Origin: Stagonosporopsis chrysanthemi
Lineage: Eukaryota > Ascomycota > Dothideomycetes > Pleosporales > Didymellaceae
DNA: 36,638 nt
Assembly (NCBI GenBank): GCA_022560025.1
Contig: JAFISE010000248.1
Location: 1 to 36,638 of the forward strand
Direction: 5' to 3'
Both the position numbers and the translations under genes were made by a program. This document shows positions 10,080 to 19,660 of this stretch, piece by piece. How positions within the stretch are numbered: position 1 is the stretch's first letter; each line of letters starts with the position of its first letter. The notes under the pieces were generated by a model. That model was not told the DNA's origin, did not search any database, and was given only the letters and a program-made list of their open reading frames with translations.

Positions 10080-10794
10080 CGTTAGACTGACTTTTGGGTC
10101 CTTGCGTCGCTTCTTCCACCGTACATGTCCCTACCACCTCAGCTTGTGGTAATACCGACAGCACCTCCTTCGCATACGCCGCTGCCGTCCCCGCCGCGTA
10201 CGCCTGCCACCTCTTGTTCTTGTGCGAGTCAGCATAGTCGCAGATGCCACGCACCACCAGACACGGGAAGCTGTTCATCAGCCCTGCCGCTTCCATCTCA
10301 AATCACAGCACCCCGCCCAGCTCCACGCTCAGCTTATCTCTCGCCACAGCGTCCTTGACCACCTGGTTGCCTGATGCGATCAATCCGTAGTGCGTCACCA
10401 CTTCTTCCTCGCTGTCGCGCGGCTCTCGAGCCTTGTGTCGGCCGCTGCTGCACTTGGCGCACGTCTGTCCACCTTCGTGGTCATATGCTGCCTCGAACAG
10501 CACGTCAGGCCCAGCATTGTTGCGCTGAAACTTGCCAATGTTCTCCAACTTCTTGATGTGCTCGCACAGCTTGCTCCTGCCCCGCAGCTCATTCGCCCGC
10601 ACTCGCGCGACTGCTGCCAGCAGCACCTGTGGCGGTGAGTTGAGCGACCCTGTCCGCTCGAACCCGCTCGGTGTTGTCTTGCCTGCGTCGTACTGCACCA
10701 CCCCAGCGAACGTCCCGTGCGGCTGACTAACTACAACGTCTCCCAGGCGCACGTCTGCATCAGCGCTCGGCACACCACCACCTATGCCTACCAT
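10080..10794 (-). pseudogene. PNP_UDP (nucleoside phosphorylase-like) N-terminal part of the NLR, truncated and with one nonsense codon
   Basis: The frame begins MVGIGGGVPS, runs through VRLGDVVVSQP and HYGLIASGNQVVKD, then meets TGA at 10305-10303, and continues in the same frame with FEMEAAGLMNSFPCLVVRGICDYADSHKNK. These are the C-terminal two thirds of the PNP_UDP domain that precedes NACHT in many fungal NLRs. Family members have Cys before FEMEAAG, so TGA probably replaces TGC or TGT. The usual N-terminal third (starting WICALP-like) is not found upstream; the sequence before MVGIGGG ends in a pyrimidine-rich tract and CAG, like an intron acceptor, but no matching exon is visible to about 11900. 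The domain as present cannot be a complete enzyme fold. Either the gene is decaying or the first exon lies in unrecognisable sequence. Confidence 0.75.
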
Positions 10795-11752
10795 CTGGTG
10801 TCATCACAAGAGGAAGAGGTATGGAGGTAGAGAGCAAAGAGTCATTGCTGCGCAAGGATGTGAGCTGTCAGCCCCTCAGCCTTGTGACCTTTCAGCACCC
10901 AGCCTTGTCGTAGCGTAAGCGCTGGGCTGCCTGCATGTCAGCACAGCATAGACAGTCCGTGGGTCAACGAGAGGACATCGGGTGTGATGGCTGCAGCTGT
11001 AGGCGCTGGTGCGTGTGGGGCCAAGGGCGCTTTGACGCGGGCCACTCTTCTCGCACATGAATCTAGCAGGCGCCGCAGGGTGTGGGAAGTCAATTCAGAG
11101 CTGACAAAGCTAATGCGGCCCGGCTAATAATAGGGTGTTCAGATACATACGTTGCGTGCACAGTCCTGTTGAGTCAAATTAGAGCCGTAGCGTCCAGAAC
11201 GTCGACTGATGCCCCACGCGGGGTATCTCGCCAGGAGCATGCACGACCCCGTCTAACAGACTGCTAACTACGTAGGCGTAGAGCCATGTTGATAACTTAT
11301 GCTTTACTCCATGATTTTGAGACAAGTGGCGACTTAGCATCTCATGGCTGGTTGTTTTCAATAACAGTGTCCGTAGGCAATGCCGGGCTGTACTTGGGGG
11401 TGCAGGTGCGAAGTAGATCTATTGGGCAGAGTACGCAAGGCTTTTAGTCCTAGAACGCGCAAGGGCGCAACAGACGCCTTACAGTACCTCTTTTGTAGTT
11501 AATTTGCGACTGTTGTGCTTTTTAGCAAGGCGGTTTGCAATGGCGTTCAGGGAACTTCCAAGCAAGAATTTGCAGGAGCAGCAAATCATAACTATCTCTG
11601 GCTTGCTCAAGAGAAGATTATGACTTGCAAAAACACAAAAGTACTTGCGCAGTAGTTAGCTGCAGCAGACTGCAGCAGACTGCAAGAGACTGTGCGCTTT
11701 CTATGACGTAATGTTGGCTCCCTAGGCGTTAAAGCGTGAAGCCGAGGGCTGG
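10795..11752. other. intergenic, no supported gene
   Basis: Only short frames without motifs occur. It contains a three-copy 10-bp tandem repeat at 11661-11690 (TGCAGCAGAC twice, then TGCAAGAGAC). It would hold the promoters of the divergent genes at 10794 and 11753, but I cannot identify elements. Confidence 0.4.
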
Positions 11753-13070
11753 TTGTCTGCGCAACCACGACTATCGGCGACCAGCGTCAACATCAGTAGC
11801 TGCTCACAGCCCACGCATCACGCACCACCACCAACTCCACCTCCACATGTCTATAGGCACCCGACTATGAAGCGGCGTCTTTCCAACAGCCACGACTCGC
11901 AGGACCCCCTCTACAGCACCGTCGTCGCCGAGTGTCGTCGCATCCAGCGCGCTGACGGCACGGGCGCCTTACTACCGCCCTTGGGTCCATCATTGCAGAA
12001 GCTCGACCCTGCCGAAGCTCTGCCCCCGACCGCTGCCGCACAAGACAAGGGGATCCTGCAGTGGCTGGACGGCTGCGACGCGAGCCCCAAGCTGCTGCCA
12101 GCAATAGAGACAATGGCAGCACCGCCCACCCCGCGCAGCGCAGCAACGCAAAACTCTAGTGACGGCCAACGCCGCGCTGCTAGACGCTCTGTACGTGTGC
12201 GCACGCACGCTTTGCGCACCCCCAGCCCTAGCAAAAAGCCCACACCGCAGTCGTACTGGCGTGGCAACATGCGCTACGCTAGCGTTTATGTCAACCACCT
12301 TAACTATCTTCTGCCTGCAGTTGACGTCAAGGTGCGCCGCATTTTTGGGCTGCAGTTGTTGGCTGAGCTAGCACAGCTACACACACAAGCTAACACACAA
12401 CTAGAGATACAAGCACGCCTTGCAGCGCTAGCAGCCACATATAAGGCTAAGTCGCAACTTAATGCGCGTGAGTGTTTGCTTAAGGGCAATTAGAAGGGCA
12501 GCATTTCTTCCCTTATGCGCAATCTTGCCCTACTTGCTCTAGGCACCTTGTGCTTAAATATGTCAGAGAAGGCTTAGATCCCTGACCTAAAGCCTGCGGC
12601 CTAAACCTAACATTACTGTCAGCCTCAAAGAGACTAATTTTAGCCTACTCTATCAGCGCTGTCTTGTCTATCACTAACAGAGCAGCACTGTCCTAAGCAA
12701 CCTGCACGTTGCCTTTATAGGCATGCAATTCCCCTTCCTAATTGTAGAAACAAAGGGTCTAAGCGTTAATAGCAACCTCGTTAGCGCGCAAAACTAGGCT
12801 GCTATTAGTAGAGCTTGCATGCTACGTATCTTAAAAGACCTTAACAAGACTACTAATTTACACCCTACTTCTCTGCTGCTGTGCTTCTCTATTGTTACTA
12901 AGGGCCCTACGCACAAGTTGTAGATCTACTTTGAATATAAAGGGGCATTCTATATAGAGGCGCTAGAGTTATAGCAAATAACTTGTGCAAGCAATATAGA
13001 CAAGTTAGTGCAAGCCCTAGCTAGAATTATAGAGTAGGGAAGGGGGACGTTTTAGGCCAGCGTTGTGGCA
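11753..13070 (+). pseudogene. degraded gene with a PD-(D/E)XK nuclease-like C-terminal domain
   Basis: An open 246-codon frame (11753-12493; the Met at 11868, MKRRLSNS, may be the real start) ends in TAG. The reading continues, shifted by +1 near 12585, through RPKPNITVSLKETNF (near 12600-12645), then FPFLIVETKG (near 12730-12760), an AQN-AAIS block and a CFSIVTKGPTHKL-IYFEYK block to about 13070, broken by TAG/TAA at likely Gln/Trp positions. The P-(D/N)...E-x-K arrangement and following QNQAA-like block resemble the nuclease-like domain of a widespread family of fungal hypothetical proteins (I believe DUF7924, not checked). The N-terminal half is Pro/Ser/Arg-rich and looks disordered. Role unknown; with several stops and a frameshift it is not functional as read. 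Confidence 0.6.
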
Positions 13071-15001
13071 AGGCTAGACAGCTAGCCTAGTACAATAAGT
13101 GATAAATACAGTAGGAGGTAATGCTAAGGAAAAACATAAAGCTGCTAGAGTGCAAAAGTAACAGAATTCTAGACTAGCTAACTGTAGAAAATAACAACAC
13201 AGGTGAGATTAGTGAATAGAAAAAACTTAGCCCTAGCAGTGCAGCCCTAGCAGTAAAAGAGGGGATTAGGACGAACATTGATTTAAGTACAACTAATACC
13301 CTGACTTTATCTTAGCAAGCAACTAAAACTCTTCTTTACAACACTATCCTATACCCAAGCGATTGAGTTCAAGAAATCTCTCATTCCCACGACGCTAGTG
13401 TGAATGCTACCATCCTGAGAGGTTCGACAACCTAGAGGCCAGGAAAGATTATGAAAACGAGATGTCATACTCAGAAGAGCTGCACTTAAGCTGCACTCTG
13501 CCGCCTGGGTTGCCAGGCCACACGAAAAGATCGACAAGCAAACGACATCACCACAACAACACGTGCTGCATGCCAAAAGCGCACGCAACGCGCTACCGCA
13601 CAACCTAGAGGGCGCAAGTTCGAAGCACTACTGTAGACACTCTTTTCCTTTCCTACAGGGTGAGGTTTGTACTGAGGCTACATGGTGCTGCCAGGGACTG
13701 CAGCTAGAGGGGGAGATTCTGTAACAAAGATACTGTGAAGTCTGTCATGGTGTTGCAGTGCTCCAAGGCTACGCCGTGATAAGTTACCGTAGCGCGAGCG
13801 AGCTAGGTGCGCAAAACCAGCGCACCCAGCGAGACAGACAGAGGACAAGTATTATTCTTAAATATCAATCTCGCCATTCTTATCCTATCTACCCTAGTGT
13901 GAAGCAAATGCTATTGCCTGCAACTAGAACCTTACAAGAACACTCTGCTGTAATTCTTACTAAGACTACGCCTACCTCTGCAGTGCTCTTAGGCTCCTGC
14001 AAACTACACTAACAGCTAAGCAGCAAGTTACTACATACAGATTTATTACTCTGCCTACTAGCTTCTAGGGTTTACAGAGAAGCCTAGTACTATTCCTGCA
14101 GACTTTGCTGTTGAAGATTCGAAGGGAGGGGGACATCGTAGAGAAGACTTAGAATTCAAGCGGCACACAGAAGCAAACAGATTACGCCCTTTAGCTCTAG
14201 AGAGTCTCTTTGTGCCTAAGTAGTTGCATAAGTCTCTAAGACGAGTGACATGAGAACAAAGAGCTAGACGTAGCAGAATAGAGAGACAGAGGACTTAAAG
14301 ATTAGAACTAACACTAAGGGGGTCTTATGTAGTTCGCATTCTCTAAGTGTAGCAGCTACTATTACAGCTAACAAAGTAGAAGACTCTAAATAATAGAAAG
14401 TGCTTTCTATTGCTCTCTATGCCTATACATAGTCTACTCGCAAGTCTTTACAAGAAAAGAATCATCCGCCGGCGCTATGATTTCTAATCACTAACTCTTG
14501 CTTGATATAGTCTAAGTGCCTATATGTTCAGTGTTCAAAGCGAGATACTTAGCAAGCCTTAGAAGTGCTGAACTTGCAGCTGTTTGTTTAATTTGATTTG
14601 GCTCTAATTAACCCCGCAAGGCGAGCTTTCTAACTGCGCGTACTCCTATAGGGTATAGACGACGTGCGAAGTTATCCTATAAGTCAGACAATCTGCCGAG
14701 CAGGCCAACGCGATTAGGGGGCTGTGTTATATTCGAGCTGATAGCCAGTAAGGTAGGACAAATCTCTAAGGTGCGTTTGACGAAATATGTAAGCGGTTTA
14801 GTGCAGCTCTGACAGCCTATAGTAAGAATTTGTTCTCCCTCTTACACTAACGACTCTAACAACAAGGATATCTCTTGGCTATAGAATAAGATAAATGTAG
14901 ATTAGAAAGGGGCAAAAGAAGAACTCTTGCCGCGTACAATTCTAGGACCTGTATTTGGGCAATTGTAAGGTAGAAGAATTGATAGCAGGACTGACTGATT
15001 G
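13071..15001. other. degraded, unidentified sequence
   Basis: A plus-strand frame from about 13357 to 13722 is open after codon 40 (ending EGEIL then TAA) and overlaps a purine-rich GAGGGGGAGATT at 13706-13717 that resembles a retrotransposon polypurine tract. No LTR pair with matching flanks is visible beside it. From 13980 to 14490 another plus-strand frame carries stops mostly at TAG/TAA. This looks like old, partly RIP-mutated repeat DNA. An 11-13 bp duplication (CCCTAGCAGT...) occurs near 13229-13256. No domain recognised. Confidence 0.35.
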
Positions 15002-15006
15002 AATAA

Positions 15007-15164
15007 TGTTGCGGTGCAAGTCGGCCCTACAGGCCTTGATCGTCACTCCTGTAACTCTCCTGGACTGACACGTCTTAGAGCATGTATATGTTGACGCTCC
15101 CTAGCTAGCAAGTAACACAAGCGCAGTTTTCCATCATTTTTCAGCAGCTGCTTACGCTGCAACA
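15007..15164 (+). repeat. solo LTR (158 bp), same family as the copia LTR at 2604-2759, target duplication AATAA
   Basis: It begins TGTTGCGGTG, ends CGCTGCAACA, and is flanked by AATAA at 15002-15006 and 15165-15169. It aligns end to end with the reverse complement of 2604-2759. This copy keeps CA, CG and TG dinucleotides that are TA-type in the other copy, so it is much less affected by RIP. Confidence 0.85.
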
Positions 15165-15169
15165 AATAA

Positions 15170-16210
15170 ACAAGGAACGCTCATCAAATCAGGATCAGCG
15201 TTGTTATGCCCTGCTAGTAACGTATCCGCGCAGGGCCTCCTGATTGGAATAGCTCCCGTCTCTGCAATCTGTAGCTAAGCGCTCTCTCAGGTAGACTCTA
15301 TTGATAGTTTACATAGCTAGTCTTATTAGAACGTACAAAGTGCTCTACCAGGCAAAGACGGCCAGGTCAACCTCTTATTAACAACACAGCGCGTAACGCG
15401 AGCACTGTTCCATGTAGTAGCAAACAGTATAGAAACTACTTTAAAGTCAACGTACTGCTTAAGACATGCTGACAAGAAGTTTAGTCATTTAAGGAATTGC
15501 TCTGGAGATCGAAGTGTGGTAAACGCGCATGGCAACGATGCTAAAAAAATGAGGTGCCAAAGTCTTATTTAACTGCGCTAGAAGTGTTGTTGCTTCGCCC
15601 TGGTCTTTACCACCATCTTGACCCGACACGACTCTATCCGATTAGTCACTCTTAGTTCGCCTGTTGGCCGTTCTATGCGACCTTACCTATTGTGTGGGGT
15701 TAAATGCTGCCTCAACCACTAGCGGCCCCTAGAGGATGGTACAAATGACAATTGTGACGTTAGGAAATTAAAAGTTGTTATCACTACATGAGTCGCTGCA
15801 AGGAGAGTGTTCTGCTAGGTCGTTTTTTCCTTACCTCTGACAGCACAAGCGGTCAGCAATGTCCTAGACTGTCAGCATAACGACCCTAAAAGACTACGGC
15901 TGGCATCCTCTGCTCTGTGAGCAGACCTAGCGCGAATGCGCTGACCTCCTTTCTATCTCCCTATGTTTTCGTGCTTCCATCCTTTTGGCTAGCAATGATC
16001 AGAGCATCAGCTTCGTATAATTTTAATCTATTAGAAAAGATAGTCGCACTACAAGCTTCGATGAGGACTTCGCCTCGCGCACGTGCCAAGTCGGCGAGTT
16101 ACTGCTTCGTCGCTTCCACGGCTGTCGTTTGCGGAAGTCAGTCAGAGCTCTTAGGCACAAATCACAAAACACAGCTGGAGTCCTCAACGACTTTTCGCAA
16201 GCCTACGAGT
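15170..16210. other. degraded sequence without a supported gene
   Basis: A plus-strand frame with few stops runs about 15170-15530, and a minus-strand frame (about 15905-16210, containing ARGEVLIEACSATIFSN and ALIIASQKDGST, two stops) overlaps a 99-codon plus-strand frame at 15917-16216. The minus-strand text looks more protein-like, but I cannot assign a family, so no gene is called. Confidence 0.3.
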
Positions 16211-16213
16211 TGT

Positions 16214-16990
16214 TGACGTTTGTTCAGAGTTGCCGACCGAGCCATCTCTGTCAAAGCGAAGCATAGGCAAACAATGGACTTCATTAGAGGACTCAGAGTT
16301 AGCGGATAGGACTCACCTTACTCAGAGGTCAATTTTAAGCGTCGTGAGAGACTCACCAAGCTCTAGAAAAGAGGCCTCCAGGCATGTGATCGCTTCCTTC
16401 AGGACGTGAGATGGGACGCTAGAGTCCTTGCCTGGGATCAAGTTGTTACAGCTCCGTACACATCTTGGCAGCACGAACTAACTGGAGTGTATCGTGTGTA
16501 CGAAGGAATGAGCTAGTCAGAAGTCAGCCAAGAAGAGAATGAAGTTCCTAAGAAAACTCTCCAAGTACGACCAGACGAAGCGGCTTAGAAGACAGTCCGA
16601 TTTCCAGATTAAGTCCTCTGGTGTGCTGGTCCTCAGGGCAAGATGAGGATTCTCAGGAAGTCTAGAGAGAGGTACTGCTCTGACTGTACACAAGGGAGAA
16701 TTAATCGTGATGATAAAACAATGTGGGATACAGCTCACACTTGAACTGTTGCCGGGTATAGAATCAAGTCAGATCATGCCTTCTATAATACGCCTGGCAA
16801 CAAGATGGCAAGATAAGTCTGTGTGTCTACCGTGACCAGGTTCCTGGACCAAACGTCAAGCCCTGGCTTGACAGAAGAGACAGATTCACTCTTGAAGAGG
16901 ACAACGACTCTGACAATGGGATCACCTTATCAATCCAGCGTCCCATCAAGCTGCGACATGAACGACACGAACGACATAATGTACTGTGAA
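16214..16990 (+). pseudogene. unidentified decayed coding sequence
   Basis: One plus-strand frame can be followed from about 16214 to 16817 with a handful of stops (TAG, TAA, TGA). It contains blocks with ordinary protein composition such as RFLQDVRWDARVLAWDQVV (about 16388-16445) and GKMRILRKSRERYCSDC. A different frame then continues at 16836-16988 (PWLDRRDRFTLEEDNDSDNG) and stops. This looks like a gene or repeat protein broken by nonsense and frameshift mutations. I recognise no domain. It ends about 300 bp before the pogo element. Confidence 0.35.
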
Positions 16991-17308
16991 GAGAAGACGC
17001 TGAATCGCGACAGTAAAGGTAGACATACAGTAATTTGCATACTACAGTGTCGTCTTTACTAGCCTACGAACAGCACTACGCTGACAGTACAGTACATTGT
17101 AGGTCAGCGCGACAATCGCGTCTTCAAACACATCCTTCTCTTCAGTGTAGATCTCCCCAAGTGGTGTCACGCAGATTCTACATCCTGGCGACATTGACAA
17201 GCAGGGTTTACCAGTGGGTCGTCACCCAGATGCGACTCTTCACTGGTGGCGTCTTTTTCCAAAAAAATTGCTTCCATAGGTGCCCTGCCCCTCTACCAGT
17301 ACCCTTTA

Positions 17309-17370
17309 ACGGGACCGTGCACATCGTGCACGGATTCACATCGTGCACGGATTCACATCGTGCACGCGAA
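17309..17370 (+). repeat. left terminal inverted repeat with a 17-bp tandem unit
   Basis: The unit CGGATTCACATCGTGCA occurs twice head to tail (17331-17347, 17348-17364); the right end has it once. GTGCAC palindromes recur four times here and three times at the right end, so they are plausible transposase-binding sites (inference). Confidence 0.9.
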
Positions 17371-17415
17371 CGCCATAACCCACCAATTTCCTCAACGCCA
17401 TAACTTTACAACGAC

Positions 17416-19299
17416 ATGGATTTAGAAGCTGCCCTTGAAGCCTGTGATAGAGCAGATGAAGCTGGTGACCTTTTGTGTACCAAAATTGCTGAGCAAAGCT
17501 TGGTGTTGCGATCTACCCTGTCACGGCGGCACCGAGGCGTATGCGCGTCGCGTGAAGACGGCAACTCAACGCGTCAAAAGCTCACCCCACAACAAGAGTA
17601 TGAGCTTATTGGTTACATAGGGAAGCTTACGGAGCAAGGGCTACAACCTACAAGGCAAATAGTACAAAATTTTGCCTCTGAAATGGCTCAACAGTACGTT
17701 GGCGATAGCTAGGTTACCAGGTTCCTGCACTGTCACCACAAGACGCTCACATACAAATAGACCTCCGCTATGGACGCCTCACGCCATAACGCCGACAATA
17801 GCGAACAGTACTCACACTATTTCAGCCTACTACGTTCTAAGATTGACGAATACTCCATTGAGCCGCGGCACACGTACAATATGGATGAGAAGGGCCTATC
17901 AATTGGATTAGTGAAAAGGAGCAAAAGGATCTTCAATAAGGCATCATGGGAAGCTGGAGGTAAACGCCACAGCTTGCAGGATGGCAATAGAGAATGGGTA
18001 TCAATTCTCGCAACTATCTGCGCTGATGGCTCAGTGTTGTCGCCTGGGGTCATCTTTACCGGCGCACCAAACACCCTACAATCGTCCTGGATGGAGGACC
18101 TGGACGCAGGAAAAGACTCTATATTTACTACTGCAACGCCCTCTGGCTGGTCCAACAATGAGGCTGGTCTTGCATGGCTTGAACAGATCTTTGAGCGGGA
18201 GACTGCTGCCAAAGCTCGTACTTTTTGGCGGTTACTCATCCTTGACGGCCACAGCTCACATGTAACCATGGCTTTTATTGACTATTGTAGTCGCTATAGG
18301 ATACTATTACTTGTGTTTCCACCTCACAGTACCTACACGCTGCAGCTGTTGGATGTAGGTTGCTTCTCACCGTTGGGTACTAACTACTCCAAAGAAGTAG
18401 CCAACCAACTACACCAAAGCCAGGCCTTGGCAGGCATCAAGAAGCATCACTTCTACAAGCTATTCTGAGCTGCCTGGTACCAGACGTTTACCTCTGAGCT
18501 TGTGTTAAGCTCGTTCAGAGCCACAGGCATCTCCCCGCTAGACCCAGCTGTGGTACTCAAGAAGTTTGAGAAGAAGCCTACTATAGAGCCTCGCACTCTA
18601 TCACCACTTCTTGACGTTAATAGGCTTGCAATAGAATAGTTTTGCAAGGCAACAGTGAAGGACCCTACAAGTTATGAGGCAAGGAAGCTGATTCGCACGT
18701 TGAACTACTTGGCAGCTCGCAACGCCCTTCTAGAGGTGGAAAACAAAGGACTCCGCAGCCAAATTGATACTAAGAAGACCTCACAGAAGCACTGCCAAGC
18801 CCTACCATTACAGGCCTCTAAGTCCTATAATTCTTCTGCGATGTTTTGGTCTCCTTCAAAGGTAGATGAAGCCCAGCATCAACTGCGTCTCAACACTCGC
18901 TATCAGGCTAAGGAGGCTGCTGCAAAGCTTCGCAGAAAGGCAGAGCAGGCTGAGAAGAAGGTTCATGAAGAGCAAGAGAAGGAGCAGCGGAAGGTGGAAC
19001 GAGCGAGGATGAAGGAAGCAAAAGCCCTCAGGAAGGCTGCTGAGAAGGCAGAGAAACAACAGAAGCAACAGGAGCGCAACGCTCTCAAATCTATACAATT
19101 GTCCCAAACAGGTAAGCGCAAGGCGTTACAAAAGGTACCTACAGAACCTGCAGCCAAAAAACAGCGTGTGCGTGGTGCTACACAGGTTGTAGTTGAGGCG
19201 TCACCTTCCCCGACACCTCCACCAGTTACCACCCGCAGCGGCCGCACCACACGCCCAAATAAGAAATGGCAACAGGGCAAGCACCATAGAACTCAGTAG
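17416..19299 (+). pseudogene. pogo transposase with four in-frame stops
   Basis: A single frame runs from ATG 17416 to TAG 19297-19299, interrupted by TAG 17710, TAG 17758, TGA 18466 and TAG 18637. Codons 1-98 form the CENP-B/psq helix-turn-helix region (KLTPQQEYELIGYI). The DDE core has the first Asp in YNMDEKG (about 17878-17898), the second in LLILDGHSSHV (about 18232-18264) and the third in LQLLDVGCF, 35 residues between the last two. The C-terminus is a long Glu/Lys/Ala coiled coil (18890-19090) and a basic tail. The first and third stops sit where relatives have Trp (SWVTRF, FWAAW), suggesting TGG to TAG/TGA mutation. Cut-and-paste transposase; inactive as read. Confidence 0.9.
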
Positions 19300-19380
19300 A
19301 TTATTACACCAAAAAATCTCGCGATAATAGCTATTGCACGTGGCTCTATAGCCTCGTTTTGGTGGTTGCCGCAGGTGGTT

Positions 19381-19425
19381 TTCGCGTGCACGATGTGAAT
19401 CCGTGCACGATGTGCACGGTCCCGT
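19381..19425 (-). repeat. right terminal inverted repeat (45 bp)
   Basis: Its reverse complement matches the left end base for base except for the missing second 17-bp unit. It is followed by the TA duplication. Confidence 0.9.
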
Positions 19426-19660
19426 TATGCGTCTACTCACTCAGGAAGGCCCAGACGCGCGTGGCGCGAAACCCAGCAGCGAAAACATCAAGCGGGCACT
19501 AGGCACTGTGCGTAAGTGCCTCTGGCTTAGTCTATCCCCTAACAAACTCTAGACGTTTAAACAGAATAGAAACTTCATGGCGCCAAATGTATAGCCATCA
19601 CACGCAAACCACAATCAGTCTTAAGATTGAGCAACATTTGGGTGTTGCTCAGGAGCAGTC

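Larger units (their letters stand above)
17309..19425 (+). mobile_element. pogo-family DNA transposon, complete ends, TA target duplication
   Basis: The element starts ACGGGACCGTGCAC and ends GTGCACGGTCCCGT, flanked by TA at 17307-17308 and 19426-19427, the target duplication of Tc1/mariner/pogo elements. The right inverted repeat is 45 bp (19381-19425). The left one is the same sequence with one extra 17-bp unit (17309-17370). It carries a single transposase frame with a CENP-B-like N-terminus, a DDE core and a coiled-coil tail, interrupted by four stop codons, so it could only move with help from another copy. Confidence 0.95.

Noticed and set aside
11865..12298. Three overlapping minus-strand frames (93-119 codons)
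   Set aside because: Antisense shadows of the GC-rich N-terminal part of the nuclease-like gene on the plus strand.
13706..13940. Purine tract GAGGGGGAGATT followed by TGTAAC, like a polypurine tract plus LTR
   Set aside because: A candidate end (CTTACA near 13936) has no matching flanking duplication and no second copy is present.
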